In this document: positions 1-7,365 of the stretch, in pieces | Position numbering within the stretch: the stretch's first letter is position 1 | Layout of the letters: each line of letters begins with the position of its first letter | Source of the DNA: Oceanitalea sp047302425 | GTDB lineage: Bacteria; Actinomycetota; Actinomycetes; Actinomycetales; Actinomycetaceae | DNA: 64,000 nucleotides | Assembly (NCBI RefSeq): GCF_047302425.1 | Contig: NZ_CP154855.1 | Span: forward strand, 682,001-746,000 | Direction: 5' to 3' | Program-made: the position numbers and the translations under genes | Notes under the pieces: generated by a model | What the model saw: only the letters and a program-made list of their open reading frames with translations | Database searches by the model: none | Told to the model about the DNA's origin: nothing

Positions 1-468
1 CTCGGGGACGTGCGCGCCACGCTCGCCGGTGCGCTCACCCAGCTCGACCGCCACCCCCGGGTCACCGTCGCCGCCGTCTCCCCGCTGCTGCGGTCGGCGG
101 CGCTCACGCTGCCCGGTGGCGGGCCGCAGCCGGACTACCTCAACGCCGTCGCCGTCCTGCGCACCGGCCTGCCCCCGCGCGAGCTCCTCGCCCTGTGCCA
201 GGGCATCGAGCTCGGCAGCGGACGGGTGCGTGGCGAGCGGTGGGGCGCACGGACCCTCGACCTCGACCTCGTCGCGTCCGGGGCGCTGACCTGGCAGGAC
301 GCCGAGCTCACCCTCCCGCACCCGCGCGCCCACGAGCGCGGCTTCGTGCTCGCCCCCTGGGCGCGGGTGCAGCCCGAGGCGGTGCTGCCGGGCCACGGGC
401 GCGTCGCCGAGCTCGCGGCCGGGCTCGGACCGGTCGACTGGGTGGCCGAGACCTGGTGGGAGGCCTGA
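1..468 (+). CDS. folK: 2-amino-4-hydroxy-6-hydroxymethyldihydropteridine pyrophosphokinase, 5'-truncated by window edge
   Basis: HPPK transfers pyrophosphate from ATP to 6-hydroxymethyl-7,8-dihydropterin in folate synthesis. The window begins inside the gene: the frame is open from base 1 and reads LGDVRATL, matching the conserved glycine-rich N-terminal loop of the family, so probably only about ten residues are missing. The family signature RWGARTLDLDL lies at about 238-270 and the PHPRAHERGFVLAPW block at about 317-360. The stop codon overlaps the ATG of the DUF3180 gene by one base, which fits an actinobacterial folate operon. A GTG at base 10 exists but would cut off the conserved loop, so I do not regard it as the start. 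Confidence 0.93.
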   Translation, partial: LGDVRATLAGALTQLDRHPRVTVAAVSPLLRSAALTLPGGGPQPDYLNAVAVLRTGLPPRELLALCQGIELGSGRVRGERWGARTLDLDLVASGALTWQDAELTLPHPRAHERGFVLAPWARVQPEAVLPGHGRVAELAAGLGPVDWVAETWWEA

Positions 469-923
469 TGCGGGCCACGCGCTGGCAGACGCTGCTCGCC
501 ACCGCCGTGATCGTCGGGGCGGTCGCCTACGCCGGGCTCAGCGTGCTCGAGACGCGCAGCGGCACGATCGTGCCGGTGGCCGAGCAGACGTGGCTGGTGC
601 TCGCCGTCGTCGCCGTCGTCCTCGTGCTCCTCGGCCGCTCGGTGCGGCGGCTCACCGAGGGGCGCACCACCCGCATGGACCACCTGCGCGCGGCCCGCGT
701 CGCGATGTTCGCCAAGGCCTGCTCGCTGTGCGGGGCGGCCTTCACCGGCTGGTTCGGCGCGCAGGTGGCCGTCGCCTGGACGAACATCTCCGCGCCGGCG
801 CTGCGTGAGCACGCGGTGTGGTCGGGCGCTGCCGCGGTGGCGGCCCTCGTCCTCCTGGGCGTGGCACTGCTCGTCGAGCACTGGTGCCGCCTGCCCCCGG
901 AGGACGACGCCGAGCCCGCCTGA
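468..923 (+). CDS. DUF3180 family membrane protein
   Basis: A 151-residue protein with about four hydrophobic segments (residues roughly 8-27, 43-60, 84-105 and 122-141). Its size, topology and place directly behind folK match the DUF3180 family, which is found next to folate genes in actinobacteria and has no established function. The ATG overlaps the folK stop (TGATG), so translation is probably coupled. Co-transcription with folK is the only hint of a role. The C-terminus is short and acidic. Confidence 0.8.
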   Translation: MRATRWQTLLATAVIVGAVAYAGLSVLETRSGTIVPVAEQTWLVLAVVAVVLVLLGRSVRRLTEGRTTRMDHLRAARVAMFAKACSLCGAAFTGWFGAQVAVAWTNISAPALREHAVWSGAAAVAALVLLGVALLVEHWCRLPPEDDAEPA

Positions 924-1002
924 ACGGACGCGGACGGTCCGCCCGGGACGAGGGCCGGGTGTGGGAGGCTGCTCGGTGCTGACCGACCGAGGAGGACCAC
1001 CC

Positions 1003-1518
1003 ATGAGTGACACGCCTGGCTGGCAGGGCGCCGGACGCGACCCCTTCGCGCCCGAGGGCCTCGCCTTCACGCCCGTCTCCCGCGGCCTGACCAAGGTCCG
1101 GCTCATCTCGGTGGCGGTGTGGCTCGGCCTGCCGCTCCTCGCGCTTGTTGTCCTGGCGATCGTCCTGCCCGGCTGGTGGTGGGCCATCCCGATCGGCGTG
1201 CTCCTCCTCCTCGTCGCCTGGCTCGGCTGGCTCGTCCCGCGGCAGGTCCGCTCGATCGGCTACGCCGAGCGCGACGAGGACCTCCTCATCCGCAAGGGCA
1301 TCCTCTTCCGTCACCTCACCGTCGTGCCCTACGGCCGGATGCAGTACGTCGACGTGCAGGCCGGGCCGCTCGACCGGTGGGCCAAGGTCGCCAAGGTCCA
1401 GCTCCACACGGCGTCCGCGGTGACCGACGCGTCGATCCCCGGCCTGCCGCCGGAGGAGGCCGCGCGCCTGCGTGACCGCCTCAGCGAGCGTGGCGAGTCG
1501 AGGCTGGCCGGGCTGTGA
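1003..1518 (+). CDS. PH domain-containing membrane protein (YdbS-like)
   Basis: A 171-residue protein with two adjacent membrane helices (about residues 36-56 and 60-80) followed by a bacterial PH domain. The IRKGILFRHLTVVPYGRMQYVDV stretch in the second half is the typical core of the bPH2 family (given here from about base 1288). The ATG has a GGAGG ribosome site about 8 bases upstream. It overlaps the next PH-domain gene by four bases (GTGA), so the two are probably partners in the membrane, like the YdbS/YdbT pair of Bacillus. Function in this family is poorly known; a role in resistance to antimicrobial compounds has been proposed for Bacillus homologues. Confidence 0.82.
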   Translation: MSDTPGWQGAGRDPFAPEGLAFTPVSRGLTKVRLISVAVWLGLPLLALVVLAIVLPGWWWAIPIGVLLLLVAWLGWLVPRQVRSIGYAERDEDLLIRKGILFRHLTVVPYGRMQYVDVQAGPLDRWAKVAKVQLHTASAVTDASIPGLPPEEAARLRDRLSERGESRLAGL

Positions 1519-3179
1519 GCACCGAGCAGCGGCCCCACCCCGAGGAGCACGTCGACTGGCAGCGTGTCCACAAGGTCACGCCCGTCCTCAACGCGTGGAA
1601 GGTCATCGTCGCGGTCTTCGCGGTGCTCGTCTGGCAGAACACCCAGGCGCTCGGCGAGCTGTGGGAGGAGCGCGAGTCGGTCGACTGGAGCCTCGTCCTC
1701 CTCATCGGGGGAGGGGGCGTCGTCGTGCTCCTCCTCGCCCTCACCGTCTACTCGGTGCTGTCGTGGCGGATGATGCGCTACGCCGTCGGGCGCGACGCCG
1801 TCTTCCTCCACAGCGGCATCCTCTTCCGCCAGCAGCGCCACGCCCGCCTCAACCGCATCCAGGCGGTCGACGTCGTCCAGCCGCTCCTCGCACGGCTCTT
1901 CGGGCTCGCGCAGCTGAAGATCGAGACCGCCGGCGGCGGCGGCTCCTCCGTCGTCCTCGCCTTCCTCAAGGAGGAGGAGGCGCAGCGGCTGCGCCGCGAG
2001 GTCCTCGACCGTGTCGCCGACCGCGTGACGACGCCGGCACCCGCGTCGCCCGACGGCGAGCCGGCTGCTCCGGGGGCGCCCGTCCCGGCGCCGGCACGGC
2101 CCGAGCTCGAGCGCGAGCTCCTCACCGTCCCGACCCCGCGACTCGTGGGCTCGCTCCTGCTGTCCGGCTCGATGCTCGCGCTCGTCCTCGTCCTCGTCGG
2201 CCTGCTCGTCGCGGCGATCGCGGCGGGCAGCGCCGCGCCGCTCGTCGGCGTGCTCCCCGGCATCGTCGGCTGGGGCACCTACCTGTGGGGCCGCTTCACC
2301 GGCGGCTTCAACTTCCGCGCCGCGATCTCCCCGGACGGCATCCGCCTGCGCTACGGCCTGCTCGAGCAGCGCACGCAGACCGTCCCGCCGGGCCGCATCC
2401 ACGCCGTCGGGCTCAAGCAGCCGCTCCTGTGGCGCAGCCGCGGCTGGTGGCGCGTGGAGGTCAACGTCGCGGGCTACGCGGCCCTGGAGAACCAGATGGA
2501 GTCGACGACAGGCACCGTCCTCCTGCCGGTCGGCTCCCGCGGCGACGCCCTCACCGCGCTGTGGCTCGTGCTCCCCGACCTCGGCGTCCCCGACCCGCAG
2601 GCGGTCATCGACGCGGCCCTCGAGGGCGACGGCGACGCCGCCGGCTTCACGACCAGCCCCCGCAGCGCCCGCTGGCTCGACCCGATCTCGTGGCGGCGCA
2701 ACGGAATCCAGCCCACCGAGACCGCGATCGTCATGCGCAGCGGCCGCCTCAACCGCAGCCTGTCGATCGTCCCGCACGAGCGCACCCAGTCCCTGGCGAT
2801 CAGCCAGGGGCCGCTGGAGCGGCGGGTGCGGATCGCCAACGTCGTCGCCGCGACCGTGGGCGGGTCGGTGGCGACCACCGCCCACCACCTCGAGCAGATG
2901 ACGGCCCTCGCCCTCCTCGGCGAGGCCTCCGACCGCTCCCGCAGCGCCCGCCGCAGGGAGTCCCCCGAGGAGTGGATGCGCCGCGTGGGGCTGCTCGAGC
3001 CGCAGCCGCCGGCCGGTCCGTCCGGCCCCGTCCCGCCGCCCGCGGACGGCCCGGTCCCGCCGACGACGGCGCCCGTCCCGCCGCCCGCGCCGCCCTCGGG
3101 TCCGCCCGTGGCGCCGCACCTGCCCGACGCGCCCCCGCCCGCCGGCCCTCCCGTCGAGGGGCCGCCGCCGGTCCGGTGA
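1515..3179 (+). CDS. PH domain-containing membrane protein (YdbT-like)
   Basis: A 554-residue membrane protein starting at a GTG that overlaps the previous stop. It carries repeated bPH2 domains: one around residues 90-160 (LHSGILFRQQRHARLNRIQ), one around 265-330 (RLRYGLLEQRTQTVPPGRI) and one around 405-455 (MRSGRLNRSLSIVPHERTQ). Each follows hydrophobic segments. The last 60 residues are a proline-rich low-complexity tail, probably cytoplasmic and disordered. It is likely the larger partner of the preceding gene; the molecular function is not established. Confidence 0.82.
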   Translation: MSTEQRPHPEEHVDWQRVHKVTPVLNAWKVIVAVFAVLVWQNTQALGELWEERESVDWSLVLLIGGGGVVVLLLALTVYSVLSWRMMRYAVGRDAVFLHSGILFRQQRHARLNRIQAVDVVQPLLARLFGLAQLKIETAGGGGSSVVLAFLKEEEAQRLRREVLDRVADRVTTPAPASPDGEPAAPGAPVPAPARPELERELLTVPTPRLVGSLLLSGSMLALVLVLVGLLVAAIAAGSAAPLVGVLPGIVGWGTYLWGRFTGGFNFRAAISPDGIRLRYGLLEQRTQTVPPGRIHAVGLKQPLLWRSRGWWRVEVNVAGYAALENQMESTTGTVLLPVGSRGDALTALWLVLPDLGVPDPQAVIDAALEGDGDAAGFTTSPRSARWLDPISWRRNGIQPTETAIVMRSGRLNRSLSIVPHERTQSLAISQGPLERRVRIANVVAATVGGSVATTAHHLEQMTALALLGEASDRSRSARRRESPEEWMRRVGLLEPQPPAGPSGPVPPPADGPVPPTTAPVPPPAPPSGPPVAPHLPDAPPPAGPPVEGPPPVR

Positions 3180-3221
3180 GCCCGTGTGGAACGTCACCGC
3201 GGCCCGGACGGCGCCCGGGGC

Positions 3222-3227
3222 GATAAT
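3222..3227 (+). promoter_or_regulatory. -10 element of the panC fusion gene, leaderless type
   Basis: GATAAT ends six bases before the GTG at 3234. A transcript from it would begin at or next to the start codon. No ribosome site precedes the GTG, which supports this start over the in-frame ATG at 3186. Confidence 0.6.
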
Positions 3228-3233
3228 GACGCG

Positions 3234-5030
3234 GTGAGTGCGAGCGTGCCAGGAGACGTCCCGCCGTCGTCCCGCCCGGGGCGGCTCGGCGTCGGGGTCG
3301 TCGGCGCCGGCCGGGTCGGCGCCGTGCTCGGCAGCGCCCTGCGGGCCGCGGGACACAGCGTCGTCGGGGCCAGCGCGGTGTCGCAGGACAGCCGGGACCG
3401 CATCGACGCGCTCCTGCCCGGCGTCCCGGTGCTCGAGGTCCCCCAGGTCGTCGAGCGCGCCGAGCTCGTCCTGCTCACCGTCCCGGACGACGCCCTCGCC
3501 GGCCTCGTCCAGGGCATCGCCGACACCGGTGGCTGGCAGGCCGGGCAGATCGTCGTCCACACCGCCGGCCGCTACGGCACCGAGGTCCTCGCGCCCGCGC
3601 AGCGTGCCGGCGCCATCCCCGTCGCCCTCCACCCGGCGATGACCTTCACCGGCACGAGCATCGACCTCTCCCGCCTCGTCGGCTGCCCCTTCGCGGTCAC
3701 CGCGCCCGCGCCGGTGCTGCCCATCGGCCAGGCGCTCGTCGTCGAGATCGGCGGCGAGCCCGTCGTGCTGCCCGAGGCCGCCCGCCCGCTCTACCACGCG
3801 GCCCTCGCGCACGGGGCCAACCACCTCGTCACCCTCGTGACCCAGGCGATGCGCGTCCTCGGCCGCGCCGGCGTCGAGGAGCCGGGCCGCTACCTCGAGC
3901 CCCTCCTCACCGCAGCCCTCGACGGCACCCTGCGCGACGGCGAGCTGGCCCTCACCGGCCCCGTCCTGCGCGGCGACGCGGGGACCGTCGCCGACCACGT
4001 GGCCGGCCTCGTCGCCCTGGCCGCCGAGGACGCCGCGCTCAGCGACCTGCCCCCGTCCTACCGCACGCTCGCGCGGGCGACGACCCAGCGGGCCTGGTCA
4101 TCGGGCCGCCTCACCGACTCCACCGCCCAGCTCCTCCTCGACGCCGTCGCCGAGCCCGCCGCCGTCGCCCCTGCCGCTCCTGCCGCCGCCCCGGCGCTCG
4201 CGCGGACGCGGGAGGAGCTGCGCGAGGCGCTGGCCGGGCAGCGGGGGACGCGCGCCGTCGTCATGACGATGGGCGCGCTCCACGAGGGGCACCTCGACCT
4301 CGTCCGCGAGGCGCGGCGCCGCGCGGACCACGTCGTCGTGACGATCTTCGTCAACCCGCTGCAGTTCGCGCCGGGGGAGGACCTCGAGGCCTACCCGCGC
4401 GACCTCGAGGCGGACCTCGCCAAGCTCGCGAGTGTCGGCGCCGACCTCGTCTTCGCCCCGGACCCGGCGACGATGTACCCGGGCGGTGACCCGCGCGTGC
4501 GGGTGCACCCCGGCCCGGTCGCCACCGTCCTCGAGGGCGCCACCCGGCCCACCCACTTCGCCGGTGTCCTCACCGTCGTCCTCAAGCTCCTCCACCTCAC
4601 CCGCCCGGACGTCGCCCTCTTCGGGGAGAAGGACGCCCAGCAGCTCGCGCTCGTGCGGGCGATGGTGCGGGACCTCGACGTCGACGTCGAGGTCGTCGGG
4701 GTGCCGATCCGCCGCGAGGCGGACGGCCTGGCGATGAGCAGCCGCAACGCCTACCTCAGCGACACCGAGCGGGCCAGCGCCCTCGCCCTGTCCGCGGCGC
4801 TGCAGGCCGCCCGCGACGCCGCCCCCGGCGGCACCGAGCGGGCCCTGAGCGCCGCCCGCGAGCGCCTCGCCGCCGAGCCCGGCGTCCGCCTCGACTACCT
4901 CGAGCTCGTCGACCCTGAGACGATGGAGCCCGTGCCCGCGGGCACGAGCGGCCCCGCGCTGCTCGCCGTCGCCGCCTGGGTCGGCCCCACCCGGCTCATC
5001 GACAACGCGATCCTCGACCTCGGAGAGTGA
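3234..5030 (+). CDS. panC: Fused DUF2520 (Rossmann) protein / pantothenate synthetase
   Basis: A 598-residue two-domain protein. Residues about 1-305 form an NAD(P)-binding Rossmann domain (VGVVGAGRVGAVLG) plus a DUF2520 helical domain. Residues about 315-598 are pantoate-beta-alanine ligase, which joins pantoate and beta-alanine using ATP; it has the nucleotide-binding HEGHL motif, the FVNPLQFAPGEDL block, FGEKDAQQL and the MSSRNAYL motif. The GTG at 3234 is preferred because a -10 hexamer lies six bases upstream. panD overlaps or abuts the stop. The Rossmann half may supply the ketopantoate reductase step, the reaction just before PanC, but that is inference from the fusion; no panE is seen in the window. 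Confidence 0.9.
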   Translation: MSASVPGDVPPSSRPGRLGVGVVGAGRVGAVLGSALRAAGHSVVGASAVSQDSRDRIDALLPGVPVLEVPQVVERAELVLLTVPDDALAGLVQGIADTGGWQAGQIVVHTAGRYGTEVLAPAQRAGAIPVALHPAMTFTGTSIDLSRLVGCPFAVTAPAPVLPIGQALVVEIGGEPVVLPEAARPLYHAALAHGANHLVTLVTQAMRVLGRAGVEEPGRYLEPLLTAALDGTLRDGELALTGPVLRGDAGTVADHVAGLVALAAEDAALSDLPPSYRTLARATTQRAWSSGRLTDSTAQLLLDAVAEPAAVAPAAPAAAPALARTREELREALAGQRGTRAVVMTMGALHEGHLDLVREARRRADHVVVTIFVNPLQFAPGEDLEAYPRDLEADLAKLASVGADLVFAPDPATMYPGGDPRVRVHPGPVATVLEGATRPTHFAGVLTVVLKLLHLTRPDVALFGEKDAQQLALVRAMVRDLDVDVEVVGVPIRREADGLAMSSRNAYLSDTERASALALSAALQAARDAAPGGTERALSAARERLAAEPGVRLDYLELVDPETMEPVPAGTSGPALLAVAAWVGPTRLIDNAILDLGE

Positions 5031-5032
5031 CG

Positions 5033-5509
5033 ATGCCAGCGCCCAGCTCGCTGCAGCGGCCGATGCTCATCGGCAAGATCCACCGCGCCACCGTGACGGC
5101 GGCCGACCTGCACTACGTCGGCTCCATCACCGTCGACGCCGACCTCCTCGACGCCGCGGACCTGCTGCCCGGCCAGCAGGTCGACGTCGTCGACATCACC
5201 AACGGCTCCCGTCTCACCACTTACGTCATCCCTGGTGAGCGGGGGCGCGGGGACATTCAGATCAACGGGGCGGCCGCGCACCACGTCCACCCCGGCGACC
5301 TCGTCATCCTCATCGCCTACGGCATGCTGAGCGACGCGGACGCCCGCACCTACGAGCCGTCCGTCGTCTTCGTCGACGAGCACAACCGGATCCTCGACGT
5401 CGGGCAGGAGCCCGCCCAGCTGCCCGAGGCCGCGGAGGACGTCCCCTACCCCGTCGAGCCGAGCGGCGTGCCCTTCGCCGACTACCGTGCCGAGGCAGTG
5501 ACCGGCTGA
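5033..5509 (+). CDS. panD: Aspartate 1-decarboxylase
   Basis: PanD makes beta-alanine from aspartate, the second substrate of PanC encoded just upstream. It is a pyruvoyl enzyme that cleaves itself between Gly and Ser; the site is HYVGS with Ser31 counted from the ATG at 5033. The INGAAAHHVHPGD and ILIAYG blocks are characteristic. An alternative GTG at 5027 would overlap the panC stop by four bases; the ATG is slightly better spaced from GGAGAG. The last 25 or so residues extend beyond the usual 120-140 residue length. Confidence 0.93.
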   Translation: MPAPSSLQRPMLIGKIHRATVTAADLHYVGSITVDADLLDAADLLPGQQVDVVDITNGSRLTTYVIPGERGRGDIQINGAAAHHVHPGDLVILIAYGMLSDADARTYEPSVVFVDEHNRILDVGQEPAQLPEAAEDVPYPVEPSGVPFADYRAEAVTG

Positions 5510-5510
5510 G

Positions 5511-6431
5511 GTGACCGGCGTCCTCGAGGGCTTCGCCGCGCTCGGTGTCCTCATCGCGCTCGGGGCGGTCCTCGCCCACGTCGGGTTCCTCAGCTACGCC
5601 AGCCAGACGATGCTCGTCCGGCTGGCCTTCTGGGTCGCCAGCCCCGCCCTGCTGCTGACGGTCGTCGCGGACGCCGACGTCCACGCCGTCTTCTCCGTGG
5701 GCCTCGTCGCCTCCGCGGGGGCCGTGGCCGGCTCGCTGCTGCTCTACCTGCTGCTCTCCCGCGTGGTCGCGCGCCGGCCGGCGCCGGAGACGGTCGTCGG
5801 CGCACTGTGCTCGATGTACGTCAACGCCGGCAACCTCGGCCTGCCGGTGGCCGCGTACGTGCTCGAGGACGCGGCCCTCGTCGCGCCGATCATCCTCCTC
5901 CAGCTCGTCGTCCTGCAGCCGCTCGCCCTCGCCGTCCTCGACCGCACGACGGCGGCCGGTGGGATGACGCTGGGGCAGCTGGCCCTGCGCACGGTCCGCA
6001 ACCCGCTCATGCTCGGTGCGGTCCTCGGGCTCGTCCTCGCCCTCACCGGGCTCGAGCTGCCGAGCGTCGTGCGCGCGCCCGTCGACCTCCTCGGCGGGAT
6101 GGCGGTGCCGGCGATGCTCCTCGCCTACGGCGTGTCCCTGCGGCTGGGCCCGCGGCCGGGAGCGGGTTCGCCGGCACGCGAGCTCACGCTCGTCGTCGGG
6201 CTCAAGCTCCTCGTGCAGCCGGCCCTCGCCTACGCGATCGGGCTCGCCCTGGGGCTGGGTGACAGCGCCCTGTACGCCGTCGCCGTGCTCGCCGCGCTGC
6301 CCACGGCGCAGAACGTCTTCGTCCTCGCCAGCCGCTACGACCGCGGCGTCGTCCTGGCCCGTGACGCGATCTTCCTCTCGACGATCGGGTCCGTCCCCGT
6401 CATCGTCGCCATCACCGCCCTCCTCGCCTGA
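5511..6431 (+). CDS. AEC family transporter (auxin efflux carrier type)
   Basis: A 306-residue integral membrane protein with about ten hydrophobic helices and the family motif LPTAQNVFVLASRY near residue 263. AEC carriers export small organic anions or similar compounds; the substrate cannot be told from sequence. The GTG start is one base after the panD stop, so it is probably co-transcribed with panC-panD, which raises the possibility of a pantothenate-related substrate (inference only). The gene is followed by a repeat-rich intergenic region and faces the uridine-kinase-like gene. Confidence 0.85.
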   Translation: MTGVLEGFAALGVLIALGAVLAHVGFLSYASQTMLVRLAFWVASPALLLTVVADADVHAVFSVGLVASAGAVAGSLLLYLLLSRVVARRPAPETVVGALCSMYVNAGNLGLPVAAYVLEDAALVAPIILLQLVVLQPLALAVLDRTTAAGGMTLGQLALRTVRNPLMLGAVLGLVLALTGLELPSVVRAPVDLLGGMAVPAMLLAYGVSLRLGPRPGAGSPARELTLVVGLKLLVQPALAYAIGLALGLGDSALYAVAVLAALPTAQNVFVLASRYDRGVVLARDAIFLSTIGSVPVIVAITALLA

Positions 6432-6460
6432 TCGACCGGCCTCGATCCCCCATTGCGCCG

Positions 6461-6475
6461 GGAGCCGGATTCTCC
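6461..6475. repeat. Copy of dispersed GGAGAATCCGGCT palindrome half
   Basis: GGAGCCGGATTCTCC, the reverse complement of which (GGAGAATCCGGCTCC) matches half-sites of the palindromes at 30327-30411 and 35728-35771. It sits between the converging AEC carrier and uridine-kinase-like genes. Confidence 0.6.
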
Positions 6476-6486
6476 GGACGCCGCGC

Positions 6487-6588
6487 CTCGGCGACAACTC
6501 GGCTGTCGGCGACAACTGTGCTGTCGGCGGCAACTCGGCTGTCGGCGGTAACTGTGCTGTCGGCGGTAGGGGGGCTGTCGGGAGCCGG
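6487..6588. repeat. 18-bp tandem repeat array
   Basis: Four 18-bp units at 6500-6517, 6518-6535, 6536-6553 and 6554-6571, with partial units on both sides. The core of every unit is GCTGTCGGCG; units alternate between beginning CG and GT, so the higher-order period is 36 bp. The GGCTGTCGGCG core also occurs in the palindrome at 30327-30369. The array fills the gap between the 3' ends of two converging genes and ends two bases before the minus-strand stop codon. Confidence 0.8.
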
Positions 6589-6589
6589 T

Positions 6590-7273
6590 TCAGGGACGGG
6601 TGGCGAGCTGGCGGATGTACTGCTCGGCCTCGGCGACGCGCATCGTGCGAGCACCGCGACGCTCGAGCTCGGCGACCATGCCGGGCTCGATCCGCGCGAG
6701 GTTGAGGCCGCGGCGCAGGAGCGTGAGCGGGGGCTTGCGGGCCTCGCCGAGGTCGCGCAGCAGCCGGAACCAGAAGGTCTGCAGCCGGGGACGCCACAGA
6801 CACAGGGCGTCGGCCAGGATGTCCTCGTCGCGGCAGTCGCCGATGAGCTCGGCGGCGAAGATGCCCTCGGCGAGGACGATCGGGCTGCCCCCGGCGTCGA
6901 ACTGCGTCGTCGACGTGCGCCGGTTGGTGGGGATGTCGTAGAGCGGGACCTCCGCTCGCCCGGTGCGGGCGATGTCGAGGAGCGCGGCGAGCGCCCCCTC
7001 GCGGTCCCAGCTGCGGGGGTCGTCCCAGTCGACGATCCCGTACCGGCGCGGCAGGTCGGGGTGGTCGCCGTCGCGGTAGAAGTCGTCGAGCGACACGACC
7101 GGCAGACCGAGCCGGCGCGTCAAGGAGGTCTTCCCGGAGCCGGAGGGGCCGGTGAGAAGCACCACCCGCACCGGCGTGCGCCGCGCGCCCGGCGGGATGT
7201 CGAAGAGGCCCGGCTGGCTGACGTCCTCGCCGCCAAGACCCGCGTCCTCGGCCCCGTTCGTCGTCGTGCCCAT
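6590..7273 (-). CDS. Uridine kinase-like P-loop protein
   Basis: A 227-residue P-loop protein of the uridine kinase/phosphoribulokinase type. The Walker A motif GPSGSGKTS is followed by VVSLDDFYRDGD, the typical substrate-aspartate loop of uridine kinases, then VPLYDIPTNRRT and VLAEGIF. It would phosphorylate a nucleoside or related small molecule; the true substrate is unknown for this actinobacterial subgroup. The start is uncertain between ATG 7273 (weak GGGACGGG upstream) and ATG 7285. The gene diverges from lysS. Confidence 0.78.
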   Translation of the reverse strand: MGTTTNGAEDAGLGGEDVSQPGLFDIPPGARRTPVRVVLLTGPSGSGKTSLTRRLGLPVVSLDDFYRDGDHPDLPRRYGIVDWDDPRSWDREGALAALLDIARTGRAEVPLYDIPTNRRTSTTQFDAGGSPIVLAEGIFAAELIGDCRDEDILADALCLWRPRLQTFWFRLLRDLGEARKPPLTLLRRGLNLARIEPGMVAELERRGARTMRVAEAEQYIRQLATRP

Positions 7274-7353
7274 CACCCGTCCCATCGTGCGCCTCGGCCC
7301 GGCGCGTCCCGCACGACAATAGCCGCCGCGCCCGGGCCCGACGTGCCCCTGGA

Positions 7354-7359
7354 TAGGAT
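7354..7359 (+). promoter_or_regulatory. -10 element of lysS, leaderless type
   Basis: TAGGAT lies six bases before the GTG start at 7366, with no ribosome site between. The transcript would begin at the start codon. Confidence 0.65.
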
Positions 7360-7365
7360 CGTCGG

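Noticed and set aside
1329..3998. Long minus-strand open frame opposite the PH-domain and panC genes
   Set aside because: GC-rich antisense frames are open by codon bias; the plus strand encodes recognisable families throughout and the antisense product is low-complexity Arg/Gly/Asp sequence.
6487..6588. Tandem repeats as a CRISPR array
   Set aside because: The units are directly adjacent without spacers and there are no cas genes.
6412..6654. Minus-strand reading frame through the 18-bp repeats as a repeat protein or a kinase C-terminal extension
   Set aside because: The kinase frame stops at 6590 before the array. The repeat frame overlaps the kinase and AEC carrier ends with no ribosome site, and the array links better with the intergenic palindromes.
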